A stretch of DNA of 64,000 nucleotides, from assembly GCA_934622035.1 (NCBI GenBank), contig CAKTVG010000003.1, positions 1-64,000 of the forward strand, written 5' to 3'. Of the stretch, positions 42,851 to 52,837 are shown in pieces. The first letter of the stretch is position 1; every line of letters begins with the position of its first letter. The stretch is from an uncultured Oscillospiraceae bacterium (lineage in GTDB: Bacteria > Bacillota > Clostridia > Oscillospirales > Oscillospiraceae). Below the pieces are notes generated by a model. It made no database searches. It was not told where the DNA came from and saw nothing but the letters and a program-made list of their open reading frames with translations. The position numbers and the translations under genes are program-made.

Positions 42851-43940
42851 CGAAGTCGTCCGCAGAGACGTCTACCGCCTTACCGGCAGGCTTCGCCACG
42901 GTCTTGCGGCTGTTCTGAAGCTGCGCCAGATTCTCGCGCACCTTGGCCTCCAGCATGTCCGCAAGCTCGGGATGGTCGGCGATGTACTGCTTGGCATTGT
43001 CGCGGCCCTGACCGATACGCTCGTCGCCGACGGAGAACCAGCTGCCGCTCTTGTTGACCAGGTCAAGGTTGACCGCCAAATCCAGCAGCTCGCCGAAGCG
43101 GGAAATGCCCTCGCCGTACATGATATCGAACACCGCCTCGCGGAAGGGAGGCGCAACCTTATTCTTGATAACCTTAACGCGCGTGCGGTTGCCCACGATC
43201 TCTGTGCCGTTCTTGATTGCCTCGATCTTGCGCACGTCCAGACGCACGGAGGAATAGAACTTCAGCGCGTTGCCGCCGGTCGTCGTCTCCGGATTGCCGT
43301 ACATCACGCCGATCTTCATACGCAGCTGGTTGATGAAAATGACGATACAGTTGGTCTTTGCGACCGTACCGGCCAGCTTGCGCAGTGCCTGAGACATCAG
43401 GCGCGCCTGAAGGCCGACGAAGGCCTCGCCCATCTCGCCTTCAATTTCGGCACGGGGCGTCAGAGCCGCGACGGAGTCAACCACAACCACGTCGATGGCG
43501 CCAGAACGGACAAGCGCGTCCGTGATATCCAGCGCCTGCTCGCCGGTATCCGGCTGAGAGACCAGCATGGAATCGATATCCACACCGATGGCGGCGGCAT
43601 AGCCGGGATCGAGCGCATGCTCTGCATCCACAAAGGCGACCTCTCCGCCGCGCTTCTGCGCGGAAGCAAGCACATGCAGCGCCAGCGTCGTTTTACCGGA
43701 GGATTCCGGGCCGTAAATCTCAATGATTCTGCCGCGCGGCAGGCCGCCGATGCCCAGCGCCGCATCCAGCGCCAGGGAGCCGGTGGGGATGGCATCCACG
43801 TTCATTTCAGGCTTGTCGCCCAGACGCATGACCGCGCCCTTGCCATAGTTCTTTTCGATCTGATGCAGAGCGGTTTCCAGCGCCTTGCGCTTATCGTCCG
43901 CGGGCGACGGCGCTTCGTAAGCAGGTTTCTTTGATGCCAT
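42840..43940 (-). CDS. recA: Recombinase RecA
   Basis: Forms filaments on single-stranded DNA for strand exchange and SOS induction. The 366-residue protein has Walker A GPESSGKTT (77-85), VVVDSVAALTPRAEIEGEMG and the L2/filament segment NQLRMKIGVMYGNPETTTGG. ATG at 43940 follows GGAGGAAAAT and directly follows the prmC stop, so there is no intergenic region and no visible LexA site of its own. Confidence 0.97.
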   Translation of the reverse strand: MASKKPAYEAPSPADDKRKALETALHQIEKNYGKGAVMRLGDKPEMNVDAIPTGSLALDAALGIGGLPRGRIIEIYGPESSGKTTLALHVLASAQKRGGEVAFVDAEHALDPGYAAAIGVDIDSMLVSQPDTGEQALDITDALVRSGAIDVVVVDSVAALTPRAEIEGEMGEAFVGLQARLMSQALRKLAGTVAKTNCIVIFINQLRMKIGVMYGNPETTTGGNALKFYSSVRLDVRKIEAIKNGTEIVGNRTRVKVIKNKVAPPFREAVFDIMYGEGISRFGELLDLAVNLDLVNKSGSWFSVGDERIGQGRDNAKQYIADHPELADMLEAKVRENLAQLQNSRKTVAKPAGKAVDVSADDFDEG

Positions 43941-43942
43941 AA

Positions 43943-44812
43943 TCAATTTTCCTCCCGTTTCTGGGCAAGCACTGCCCTCGTGATATTTGCGGTGTCTTTT
44001 TTCAGCTCCAGCACCTCATAGCCGCCGCGTTCCAGCAGCCTGCACACGGCGTCCGCCTGGCCCATGCCAAACTCGAAGCAGAGATAGCCGCGCGGGGCAA
44101 GCACGGAGCTGTAATTCTGAATGATACTCCGATAATAATCCAGACCGTCCTCGCCGCCGTCGAGTGCCAGATGCGGCTCAAAATCGCGCACGGAGGGATC
44201 GAGCGTCTTCATCTCCGCCGTGGTGATGTAGGGCGGGTTGGCGACGATCAGATCGTAGGTGCCCAAGAATTCCTGTGCGGGCTTGCATGCATCCATCGCC
44301 ACGCAATTGACGCGGCCGGTCAGCTTCAGCTGCGCCGCATTTCGCCGTGCAACGCGCAGCGCCGCCGGGGAAATATCGCCCAGCGTGACGCGGGCGTCCT
44401 TCACGCGCCGCGCAATTGCCAGGCCAATGCAGCCGGAGCCTGTGCAAAGATCGAGAATTCTCGGATTCTGTTCCAGGAACATCGCTTTCTTGATGGCCAA
44501 CTCCGTCACCACCACGGTGTCGTCCCGCGGGATGAGCACATCCGGCGTTACGATCAGAGTCATGCCGTAAAAATCCCATTGCCCGAGAATATAGGGCATC
44601 GGCTCACCGTGCAGCTTGCGCCGCACGAAGGACTCCATCAGCTCGCAGACCTCCTGCGAGGCATACAGCTCACGGTCGGCAATGATCTGCTCGGCCGTTT
44701 TCCCGGAGGCGGCGCAGAGAAGCTCCCGCGCAACATTGGCGGCAAACTGCCCCTCTTGCGTCAGGAGCGCCCGGCGGGCGTCCAGGTAAAGGTCGGCATA
44801 CTTCTTTACCAT
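43943..44812 (-). CDS. prmC: Peptide chain release factor N5-glutamine methyltransferase
   Basis: Methylates the Gln of the GGQ motif in release factors. The 289-residue SAM-dependent enzyme has DLCTGSGCIGLAIA (121-134) and the active-site NPPY (192-195). The start overlaps the end of the DUF1385 gene by 7 bases, with GAAGGAAGGGG upstream. prmC beside DUF1385/yqhQ is common in Clostridia. Confidence 0.94.
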   Translation of the reverse strand: MVKKYADLYLDARRALLTQEGQFAANVARELLCAASGKTAEQIIADRELYASQEVCELMESFVRRKLHGEPMPYILGQWDFYGMTLIVTPDVLIPRDDTVVVTELAIKKAMFLEQNPRILDLCTGSGCIGLAIARRVKDARVTLGDISPAALRVARRNAAQLKLTGRVNCVAMDACKPAQEFLGTYDLIVANPPYITTAEMKTLDPSVRDFEPHLALDGGEDGLDYYRSIIQNYSSVLAPRGYLCFEFGMGQADAVCRLLERGGYEVLELKKDTANITRAVLAQKREEN

Positions 44813-45801
44813 CTGTCTTCCCCTTCCTTCTCCGGCAGAACCAACGTCAGCGCCTCGATGCCGACCTCGATCATGGAGTCATCCGGTTCGTTCGTCGTCA
44901 GATATTGCAGCCACATGCCCGGCGCAGAGAGCGCATGCGTCAGCCAGTTGTCATGGCGACCGACGAGGCGGTTGAACTCATAGCTGACACCCACCACGAT
45001 CGGCAGAAGCAGCAGCTTCTGCGCCAGACGAATCAGCACCTTCAGGATGGTGACGTCCGTCACCGGCGTAATGGGCCGCAGCAGCGGCGTCGCAATGGAA
45101 AACACCAGAATGGAGACAATCATCACAACGAACAGAAAGCTCGTGCCGCAGCGCGGATGCAGGCGGGTCTGCACACGGACATTCTCAACCGTCAGCGGCA
45201 GGCGCGCCTCATAGCAGCGGATGGTCTTGTGCTCCGCGCCATGGTAGGAAAAAACGCGCTTCATATCCTTCATTCTGGAAATCAGGAACATGTACAGCAG
45301 AAACACCAGAATTCGAATGACGCCCTCGATCAGGTTCCACAACAGCTCATTCTCCTTCGTCCAGGCCTTGATCGGCAGCGCGATCAGCATCGGGAGGACA
45401 AAGAACAGCGCAATGGAAAACAGCAGGCCGAGCACAACGGAAAAAGTCACCAGCGCCGTCTGTGCCTTCTCACCGGAGAGCTTCTTCTCCAGCCACTGGT
45501 CAAACTTGGACTGCTTCGCGGGCTCCTCATCCTCATCCTCCGCAAAAAAGTCTGCGGAATACATCAACGCGCTCGTGCCGACCTTCATCGATTTGCAAAA
45601 ATTAAAAACTCCGCGCAGGATCGGCAGCTTTTTGATGGAAAAGCCCTCTTTTTTGGGGATCGGCGTCACCTTGGTTTGCAGCCCGTCCTTCGTGCGCACG
45701 ACGACGGCGGATTTCTCCGGACCCATCATCATAATGCCCTCAATCAGCGCCTGGCCGCCGATCATTGTTTTGAATTTCTCATTTGATGTTTTTTTAGCCA
45801 T
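44806..45801 (-). CDS. DUF1385 (YqhQ-like) membrane protein
   Basis: A 331-residue membrane protein without an established reaction. Family hallmarks are GGQALIEGIMMMGP (15-28), FSYHGAEHKTIRCYE (mid-protein) and RLHPRCGTSF. About five hydrophobic segments lie between residues 110 and 275. It is 11 bases after the kinase gene and overlaps prmC. Confidence 0.88.
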   Translation of the reverse strand: MAKKTSNEKFKTMIGGQALIEGIMMMGPEKSAVVVRTKDGLQTKVTPIPKKEGFSIKKLPILRGVFNFCKSMKVGTSALMYSADFFAEDEDEEPAKQSKFDQWLEKKLSGEKAQTALVTFSVVLGLLFSIALFFVLPMLIALPIKAWTKENELLWNLIEGVIRILVFLLYMFLISRMKDMKRVFSYHGAEHKTIRCYEARLPLTVENVRVQTRLHPRCGTSFLFVVMIVSILVFSIATPLLRPITPVTDVTILKVLIRLAQKLLLLPIVVGVSYEFNRLVGRHDNWLTHALSAPGMWLQYLTTNEPDDSMIEVGIEALTLVLPEKEGEDRW

Positions 45802-45812
45802 GATGCTCCTTT

Positions 45813-47234
45813 CTATTGCGCCTCCATGGGCAGGCGTATGGTCACAACCGCGCCGCCGCCCTCTGCATTGGCGATCTCAAGGGTGCCGCCGTGCAGCGTG
45901 ACGATCTCTTCACAGACCGCCAGGCCAATGCCGCTGCCGCGCGCCTTGGATGAGCCCTTGTAAAATTTCTTCTTCACCAGAGGCAGCTCCTCCTCCGGTA
46001 CGCCGGGGCCAAAGTCCCGGATACGGATAACGACCTGCTCCCCTTCGGTCAGAATTTCCGCCGTAATGCGGCCGCCGTCGCCGCCATGCTTGGCGGCATT
46101 GTCCAGAATGTTCAAAAACACCTGACGCATGCGGGCGGGGTCGCAGGAAATCTCCGGAATATCACAGTCATTTTCCAGATATTCCAGCTCTATGCCCTCC
46201 TGATGAAGGCGGGAGCCGTACATAAAGACGGTATCCTCAAATTCCGCACGGATATCGCATTTCGTAATATTCAAGGTAAATCGGCCGTCCTGAATGCGGG
46301 TGAATTCCAGCAGCTCCTCGACCATGCCGGTCAGTCGCTTGGATTCGCGCAGGATGATATTCAGGCCGCGCTTGGCGTCCTCCGTTTTCACACTGTCGCC
46401 GGCGGAAAGCAGCGTCTCGCTCCAGCCGCTAATAGCCGTCAGGGGCGTGCGCAGCTCATGGGAAACCGACGACATAAACTCCGACTGCATCCGCTCGGAC
46501 TGGCTGATCTTATTGGACATGTCATTGATTGTATCGGCCAGCTCGCCGATCTCGTCGTCGAACTGCCGGTGGATCTGAATGCCATAGCTGCCTGCCGCGA
46601 TGCGCTTTGCCACGGAGGTGATCTCCGCCACCGGCACCAGAATGGTTTTGATATAATACTTGCCGCTGACATAGACAATCAGCAAAATTACCGCGCCAAC
46701 CAGCGTAACGATCACGCTGAAAAAGAGAATCTGCCGGTCCACGTTTTTCAGGCTCGTCACATAGCGAAGCACGCCAATGACCTCGCCGTTGGAATAAATC
46801 AGCGGGCTGGAAACCGCCATAATGCGCTCTCCCGTCGCCGGATTCGTACCGGTGAAGGAGCTGATCTGCTTTGTGGCAATGGCGTTTGTGACGTCCGAGG
46901 TCACGCTGACCTTGCCGGAAAAGCGCCCATAGGAGGAAGCGACGATGCGGTTGTTCGTGTTGATAAATTGCAGCTCCATCACGTTTTTCGACTCGAAGGT
47001 CTGAGCGAATTTTGCGCAGGAGCGATAGTATTCGTTGTAGCTCTGGCCGATGTAGTTCTCAAAAAAGCTCGTGCTTGCGCGGGCCTTGCTCTCCATCCCG
47101 GCCTCCATACTGGAATAGTAGTAGGCCGCAACCATGACGGACAGCACGGTGATGCACACCAGCACCAGCGCCAGCACCAGGCTCAGCGTATTGCGGAGCC
47201 AGCGTTTTTGCAGGCCCCTCGTTTGCAGCGCCAC
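45813..47234 (-). CDS. Sensor histidine kinase
   Basis: A 473-residue membrane sensor. Transmembrane segments are at about 16-39 and 168-190, with an extracytoplasmic sensor domain between. A HAMP domain follows, then HisKA with the phospho-acceptor His259 in SHELRTPL, and HATPase with NILDNAAKHGGD and GSGIGLAVCEEI. It is predicted to start at GTG 47234 after GGGGAGG. It lies 35 bases after its response regulator and is probably its partner. Signal unknown. Confidence 0.9.
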   Translation of the reverse strand: MALQTRGLQKRWLRNTLSLVLALVLVCITVLSVMVAAYYYSSMEAGMESKARASTSFFENYIGQSYNEYYRSCAKFAQTFESKNVMELQFINTNNRIVASSYGRFSGKVSVTSDVTNAIATKQISSFTGTNPATGERIMAVSSPLIYSNGEVIGVLRYVTSLKNVDRQILFFSVIVTLVGAVILLIVYVSGKYYIKTILVPVAEITSVAKRIAAGSYGIQIHRQFDDEIGELADTINDMSNKISQSERMQSEFMSSVSHELRTPLTAISGWSETLLSAGDSVKTEDAKRGLNIILRESKRLTGMVEELLEFTRIQDGRFTLNITKCDIRAEFEDTVFMYGSRLHQEGIELEYLENDCDIPEISCDPARMRQVFLNILDNAAKHGGDGGRITAEILTEGEQVVIRIRDFGPGVPEEELPLVKKKFYKGSSKARGSGIGLAVCEEIVTLHGGTLEIANAEGGGAVVTIRLPMEAQ

Positions 47235-47269
47235 CGCGCGTCACCTCCCCCGGAATGATTTTGGCCGCG

Positions 47270-47956
47270 TCACAGTCCCCATTTATAGCCATAGCCCCAA
47301 ACCGTCGTGATGTAGGAGGGGTTGGCAGTGTTATCCTCGATTTTAATGCGCAGACGGCGAATATTGACGTCTACGATTTTCAGTTCGCCGTCGTATTCCC
47401 TGCCCCAGACGGAGGTCAGAATGTCCTCGCGCGAAAGCGCACGTCCGGGGTTCTGCATAAAGAGCTGGATGATGGCATATTCCACCTGCGTCAGCTTGAT
47501 GCGGCGGCCGTCCTTTTCCAGCGTGCGGTTGCGGATATTGAGCCGGAAGGGCTCGTGGACGATGATCTCCGGATTGCTCTCCGCAACGCCGCCGATGCGG
47601 CGGTAGAGCGCGTCAATGCGCGCGGTCAGCTCCGCCGGGGAGAAGGGCTTGGTCACATAGTCGTCTGCACCGGTCATCAGGCCGGTCACCTTGTCCATCT
47701 CCTGCGTTCTGGCCGTCAGCATAATAATGCCGATGGTCTTGTTTGTCGCGCGAATGCTGCGGCAGACCTCAAAGCCGTCGATATCCGGCAGCATGATATC
47801 CAGGATCGCCACGCCGATGTCCGGGTTCTCCTTCAGCTTGTCCAGCGCTTCCTGGCCCGTGCCCGCCTCGATCGGCTCATACCCGGCGCGTTTCAGATTG
47901 ATCACAACGAAGCTGCGAATGCTGACCTCGTCCTCCAATATCAGAACCTTTTTCAT
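47270..47956 (-). CDS. OmpR/PhoB family response regulator
   Basis: A 228-residue transcription factor with a receiver domain (phospho-acceptor Asp53 in ILDIMLPDIDG, conserved TKPF) and a C-terminal winged helix ending TTVWGYGYKWGL. ATG at 47956 follows AAGGAGA. It lies 23 bases after the lipoprotein gene and before the kinase, so the three form a module. Confidence 0.92.
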   Translation of the reverse strand: MKKVLILEDEVSIRSFVVINLKRAGYEPIEAGTGQEALDKLKENPDIGVAILDIMLPDIDGFEVCRSIRATNKTIGIIMLTARTQEMDKVTGLMTGADDYVTKPFSPAELTARIDALYRRIGGVAESNPEIIVHEPFRLNIRNRTLEKDGRRIKLTQVEYAIIQLFMQNPGRALSREDILTSVWGREYDGELKIVDVNIRRLRIKIEDNTANPSYITTVWGYGYKWGL

Positions 47957-47979
47957 GCTTCTTCTCTCCTTCTTCTCAA

Positions 47980-49320
47980 TCAGGTCTCGCCTGTCTTCCA
48001 ATCCACATGAATAAAGTGGAACATCCCGCGGATGGTATCATCGTTTAGTACACTGGCAACATTGGCCGTGCCGATCCGGAACGCATAAATCACGTCGCCC
48101 TTCTGGGTCAGTGTCGTCCAGTCCGCATCGCGCACGGTCTGTGCGGCATCCTCGCCGCTCACCGCCGCAATGCTGAACAGCTCCTGCGCCTCCGGCCCGC
48201 CGTTGCGCAGGGAGAAGATGTATCCCGTTTTTCCCAGCAGCGCCGGCCCCTGCCAGACCACAAGCGCGCTCTTCCAGCGCTCCGGGATCTCCAGATACCA
48301 GCCGCCGGCGTAGTTGTGATAGGTCGTAAGCTTGACGCCCGTCTCACCGCCGTCCGGGCTGAGATTGTACCACTCGATCAGAGACTGATTCTTCGTATAG
48401 TCGTCTGCGACGTTTTCATAGGTCATCGGCAGAAGATCCACCACGCGCGGCAGCTCGATCAGGCCGTCGCCGTCGATGTCGCAGCTGTAGACATTGTAGT
48501 TGCGCAGGGTGCGCACCTCGGTGTCCGTCCCCTTGGTCAGGTTTTCAAAGACGCCGTTGCGGTAGCCGTAGATATCCGTGGTGATGTGCTCCTCGTCGAG
48601 CTCGCTGGAGACGAACACCGCGGGCGTGCCGCTGAAGACGTTGCCCGTGATGATTCTCTTCACCGAGGTCACGTTCGCCACGGAGGAAACCTCGCGCTCC
48701 TTGAACAGCTGCGCATTTTTCCAGGTATACAGCTCCACGATCTCGCACTGCATGTCGCCGTCGCTGCGGATGACCAGAATGTCCTGTCTGCCGGAGCCGG
48801 TCAGATCCGTCGTGATGAATTCGCTGTAGTTCGCATTCATCAATTCCGTCAGCTCACCGTTGCGCAGAGCGTAGACATTCAAAAGCTGCATCACCTGGCC
48901 GCTGATCTGGCGGCCGAGGACGATCTCGTAACCAGGCACATCGTCAAAAGGGACATAGAGCACATGGTCAAAGGCGCTGCCGCTGCCCTCCACCTTGGAG
49001 ACCAGGGAAAAGCTGTCGTCCTTTTTGTCAAACACATAGACCGCCAGCGGGAGATCCGACTCCGCCTTGAGATAGACGATTGCCTCATCCTCACCGTCGC
49101 CGTCCAAATCGGCAAGCTGCACCGCCTGCTGATTCTCTCCCGCGACGGGCGGGCTGTAGGCTGCATACTCCGGCATGGCCGCCTCGATGGCGCTCTGCAA
49201 ATTATAATAATCCTCCGGCTGCTTCGGGACCGCATAAAGTCCCTCAGCAGGTTCCAGAAAGCAGCCGCCCAGCAGTGCGGACAGCAGCAGCAAGCCGATG
49301 CATATGACAGTACGTTTCAA
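47980..49320 (-). CDS. Lipoprotein with FG-GAP-like repeats, cotranscribed with a two-component system
   Basis: A 446-residue exported lipoprotein: signal peptide, lipobox LGGC, then repeated Asp-rich motifs of the integrin FG-GAP/VCBS type (LADLDGDGEDEAIVYL, TTDLTGSGRQDILVI, SCDIDGDGLIEL). The C-terminal part (from about 330) is unassigned. It heads the run lipoprotein - response regulator - kinase - DUF1385 - prmC - recA - recX - rimO - pgsA. A lipoprotein at the head of a two-component operon may feed signal to the kinase, but that is inference. Confidence 0.8.
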   Translation of the reverse strand: MKRTVICIGLLLLSALLGGCFLEPAEGLYAVPKQPEDYYNLQSAIEAAMPEYAAYSPPVAGENQQAVQLADLDGDGEDEAIVYLKAESDLPLAVYVFDKKDDSFSLVSKVEGSGSAFDHVLYVPFDDVPGYEIVLGRQISGQVMQLLNVYALRNGELTELMNANYSEFITTDLTGSGRQDILVIRSDGDMQCEIVELYTWKNAQLFKEREVSSVANVTSVKRIITGNVFSGTPAVFVSSELDEEHITTDIYGYRNGVFENLTKGTDTEVRTLRNYNVYSCDIDGDGLIELPRVVDLLPMTYENVADDYTKNQSLIEWYNLSPDGGETGVKLTTYHNYAGGWYLEIPERWKSALVVWQGPALLGKTGYIFSLRNGGPEAQELFSIAAVSGEDAAQTVRDADWTTLTQKGDVIYAFRIGTANVASVLNDDTIRGMFHFIHVDWKTGET

Positions 49321-49351
49321 GGCAGCGCCTCCCTTCCCGATTCATTCTGAT

Positions 49352-49375
49352 ATTATAGCATAAATTGTAACAATT
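49352..49375 (-). promoter_or_regulatory. Promoter with palindromic operator for the lipoprotein/two-component run
   Basis: On the minus strand a perfect -10 TATAAT (49352-49357). No good -35 is present (TACACA at 17 bases). The spacer instead holds the perfect 13-bp palindrome AATTGT-A-ACAATT (49363-49375). This suggests an activator- or repressor-controlled promoter. Confidence 0.5.
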
Positions 49376-49394
49376 GTGTAGTATTTAAAAGATT

Positions 49395-52300
49395 TTATTT
49401 CAGCACCACGGCGCTCTCTCCGAGAAGTGCACGCAGCTCCGCAAGCATGTCCGCGCGAAGCGAGCAGCGCGTTCCACGGCGCACGCCGCTGTCGGCATAG
49501 TACAAAACCGCCGGCAGCTCGCCCGGGAACATGTTCAAAATGGCCCTGGTCTTTCTGTCCTCCGCACTGCCCTCCGCCGGGAGCTTGAGGTAGAGCTTCT
49601 GCGCCTGCTGCACGGGCGCTGCCGCGGCAACCTCGGCAATTGGCCGGGCGTCGTTGAGCACCATTTGCGGCGCCTTTTCATCGCGGACAGACAGCCGCCC
49701 CTCCGCCACAACCGGCGTGTTTTCCTTCAGATAGGAACCGCTGCGTGCAATCACATTGGAAAAGGCCAGCAGCTCCATGGAGGCGGTGTCGTCCTCCAGC
49801 GTCACATAGGCCATCATGGAATTATTGCGCGTGGTCTTCATGCGCACGGTTTCCACAATGCCCGCAATGCGCACGACCTGCTCGTCGCGGTAGACGCCGT
49901 CGTTGTTTTCAAAGGATTCCAGAATCCGCAGAATGGGAATCACACCGCTGCCCTTGAGCTGCTTGCGGTATTCGTCCATGGGGTGGCCGGAAAGATAGAG
50001 GCCGATCGTTTCCTTTTCCAGCTGCATGAGATCGTTTCTGGCAAGCTCCGGCAGCTCGGGGACGGGAATCTGCCGGTGCTCCTCCGGCGCAAGGAAGTCA
50101 AAGAGCTGAAGCTGCCCTTCCACATTGCGCCGCTTCATGTCCGTGACGGAGTCGAGCACCGTCTCGTAAATGTAAAGCAGCTGAGAGCGCCGCAGGCCGA
50201 AGCAATCCATCGCGCCGCATTTGATCAGGTTTTCCACGGCGCGCTTGTTGAGGTCGGACTCATACATCCGCTCCGCGAAATTCTCAAGGGAGGTGAATGC
50301 GCCGTCCTTTTCCCGCTCCGCCATCAGCTGACGGATCAGGCCGCGGCCGATGTTCTTCACCGCGCCGAGGCCAAAGCGGATACCCTCCGGCTCGACGGTA
50401 AACTTGTCCTCCGAGACGTTGATGTCCGGGTGCAGCAGCGCAATGCCCATCTCCTTGCAGTCGGCGATATACCCGGCTGTTTTGGTCGTGTTATCCAGCA
50501 CGGAGGTCAGCAGTGCCGCCATGTATTCCTTTGGGTAATGGCACTTCAGATACGCTGTGTCATAAGACACCTTGGCATAGCAGACCGCATGCGCCTTATT
50601 GAACGCATAGTTCGCAAAATCTAGGATTTCCTTGTAAATTGCCTGTGCGGCAGATTCGCTGACGCCGTTGGCAATCGCGCCCGGAATGCCGCGCTCCGGG
50701 TCGCCGTAGACAAACGCCTTCTGCTCGGCGAGGATGACCTTTTCCTTCTTTTTGGAAATGGCACGGCGCATATTATCCGCCTGGCCAAGGCTGTAGCCGC
50801 CCAGCTTGCGGAAAATCTCAATGACCTGCTCCTGATAGACGATGCATCCATAGGTGACAGCAAGGATCGGCGCCAGCTGCTCGCAGAGATAGGTGATCTT
50901 CTCCGGATGGAGCTTATTGTCAATAAAGCGCGGAATGGAGTCCATGGGGCCGGGGCGGTAGAGCGCCACAATCGCGGTCATGTCTTCAATGGACTGCGGC
51001 CGCATGTTGACACAGACATTCGTAATACCTGCGGATTCCAGCTGAAACACACCCGCCGTCTTGCCCTCGGAGAGCATACGGAACGTCTCCGGGTCGTCGT
51101 CCGGGATGTTCTTCATGGAAAACTCCGGCGTGTGGCGGCGGATGGTCTTCTCCGCATCGTCGATGACCGTCAGGTTGCGCAGGCCGAGAAAGTCCATCTT
51201 GAGCAGGCCCAGCTCCTCTATGGTGGTCATGGTAAACTGCGTGACGACAGTGTCGTCATTTCTCGCCAGCGGGACATAGTCGCAGACGGGATTCTTGGTG
51301 ATCACAACGCCCGCGGCGTGCGTGGACGTGTTGCGGGGCATGCCCTCCAGAGCGCGCGCCGTATCCACCAGCTTTTTCACACGCTCGTCGCTGTCGTACA
51401 TCTCCTTGAGCTGCGGAGAGACGCGCAGCGCTTCGTCGAGCGTCATATGAAGCGTCGTCGGGATCAGCTTTGCCACGGCATCCGTCTCGGCGTAGGTGAA
51501 ATTCAGCGCCCGGCCGACATCGCGAATGGCGGCACGCGCCGCCATGGTTCCGAAGGTAACGATCTGCGCAACGCGGTCCTTACCGTATTTACGCATGACA
51601 TAGTCGATGACCTCGCCGCGCCGCTCCTGACAGAAATCCGTGTCAAAATCCGGCATGCTCACGCGTTCCGGATTCAGGAAGCGCTCGAAGATGAGGGCAT
51701 ACTGCATCGGATCCATCTCGGTAATGTGCATGCAGTAGGCCGCGATGGAGCCCGCGCCGGAGCCGCGCCCCGGCCCGACGGGAATCCCCTCGGCCTTCGC
51801 CCAGCGGATAAAGTCCGCCACGATCAGGTAGTATTCCACGTAGCCCATGCGCTCGACGACACTCATTTCGTAGTCCAGGCGCTCGCGGTAGCTCGCAGGG
51901 GCGTTGGGATAGCGCTCGGCAAAGCCCTCGTTGCAAAGGCGGTGGAAGTATTCCAGCGGCGTTGAGCCGTCCGGCGGGACAAATTCCGGCAGATGATACT
52001 TGCCGAAAGTAAATTCTACATTGCAGCGTTCCGCAATTTTCTGCGTATTCTCAAAGGCCTCGGGGACATTGGGAAACAGCTCCCGCATCTCGTCCTCGGA
52101 CTTGATATAAAACTCCTGCGTCTCAAAGCGCATGCGGTTGGCGTCCTCAACCGTCTTGCCCGTCTGGATGCACAGCAGGACGTCCTGCATATAGCTGTCC
52201 TCGCGCGTCAGATAATGCGCGTCGTTCGTCGCCACCAGCGGCAGGCCGGTCTCCTTTGCAATGCGCAGAATGCCGCGGTTGACCTCCCGCTGCTCCTCCA

Positions 52301-52835
52301 GACCGTGATCCTGCAATTCGAGGTAAAAGTGCTCTTTGCCGAAAATCTCCTCCAGCTCCAGCGCATACTGCTTCGCGCCCTCATAGTCGTTGGCCCGCAG
52401 ACGGCGCGGAATGGCGCCGGCGAGGCAGGCGGACAGCGCGATCAGTCCCTCAGAGTGCCTGCGCAGCAGATCGAGGTCGATACGCGGCTTGACATAAAAG
52501 CCGTCAAGAAAGGCGCGGGAGACCAGATAGCTCAGATTGCGGTAGCCCGTTTCGTTTTCGCACAGCAGAACCAGGTGCTGCGCCTCGTTGTCGATGCCAT
52601 GTGTGCGGTCGGCCATCGTGCGCGGTGCAACATAGACCTCGCAGCCGATGATGGGCTTGATGCCCGCCGCCTTGGCCGCACGGTAAAAATCGATCACGCC
52701 GTACATTACGCCGTGGTCCGTAATCGCCACGGCGTTCTGTCCCAGCGCCTTCACCCGCTCGATGAGCTTGGGAATCCGGCAGGCGCCATCGAGCAGGCTG
52801 TATTCTGTATGGACATGTAAATGAACAAAAGACAT
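49395..52835 (-). CDS. dnaE: DNA polymerase III alpha subunit (DnaE)
   Basis: Replicative polymerase of the DnaE type. The 1146-residue protein has an N-terminal PHP domain (HLHVHTEYS, 5-13), the catalytic Asp pair in PDFDTDF (near residue 396), polymerase helices such as GPGRGSGAGS, a helix-hairpin-helix region and a C-terminal OB fold (VVRIAGIVETV). Length is typical for DnaE1. Third gene of murB-whiA-dnaE, starting two bases after whiA. PolC would be encoded elsewhere. Confidence 0.96.
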   Translation of the reverse strand: MSFVHLHVHTEYSLLDGACRIPKLIERVKALGQNAVAITDHGVMYGVIDFYRAAKAAGIKPIIGCEVYVAPRTMADRTHGIDNEAQHLVLLCENETGYRNLSYLVSRAFLDGFYVKPRIDLDLLRRHSEGLIALSACLAGAIPRRLRANDYEGAKQYALELEEIFGKEHFYLELQDHGLEEQREVNRGILRIAKETGLPLVATNDAHYLTREDSYMQDVLLCIQTGKTVEDANRMRFETQEFYIKSEDEMRELFPNVPEAFENTQKIAERCNVEFTFGKYHLPEFVPPDGSTPLEYFHRLCNEGFAERYPNAPASYRERLDYEMSVVERMGYVEYYLIVADFIRWAKAEGIPVGPGRGSGAGSIAAYCMHITEMDPMQYALIFERFLNPERVSMPDFDTDFCQERRGEVIDYVMRKYGKDRVAQIVTFGTMAARAAIRDVGRALNFTYAETDAVAKLIPTTLHMTLDEALRVSPQLKEMYDSDERVKKLVDTARALEGMPRNTSTHAAGVVITKNPVCDYVPLARNDDTVVTQFTMTTIEELGLLKMDFLGLRNLTVIDDAEKTIRRHTPEFSMKNIPDDDPETFRMLSEGKTAGVFQLESAGITNVCVNMRPQSIEDMTAIVALYRPGPMDSIPRFIDNKLHPEKITYLCEQLAPILAVTYGCIVYQEQVIEIFRKLGGYSLGQADNMRRAISKKKEKVILAEQKAFVYGDPERGIPGAIANGVSESAAQAIYKEILDFANYAFNKAHAVCYAKVSYDTAYLKCHYPKEYMAALLTSVLDNTTKTAGYIADCKEMGIALLHPDINVSEDKFTVEPEGIRFGLGAVKNIGRGLIRQLMAEREKDGAFTSLENFAERMYESDLNKRAVENLIKCGAMDCFGLRRSQLLYIYETVLDSVTDMKRRNVEGQLQLFDFLAPEEHRQIPVPELPELARNDLMQLEKETIGLYLSGHPMDEYRKQLKGSGVIPILRILESFENNDGVYRDEQVVRIAGIVETVRMKTTRNNSMMAYVTLEDDTASMELLAFSNVIARSGSYLKENTPVVAEGRLSVRDEKAPQMVLNDARPIAEVAAAAPVQQAQKLYLKLPAEGSAEDRKTRAILNMFPGELPAVLYYADSGVRRGTRCSLRADMLAELRALLGESAVVLK

Positions 52836-52837
52836 GG

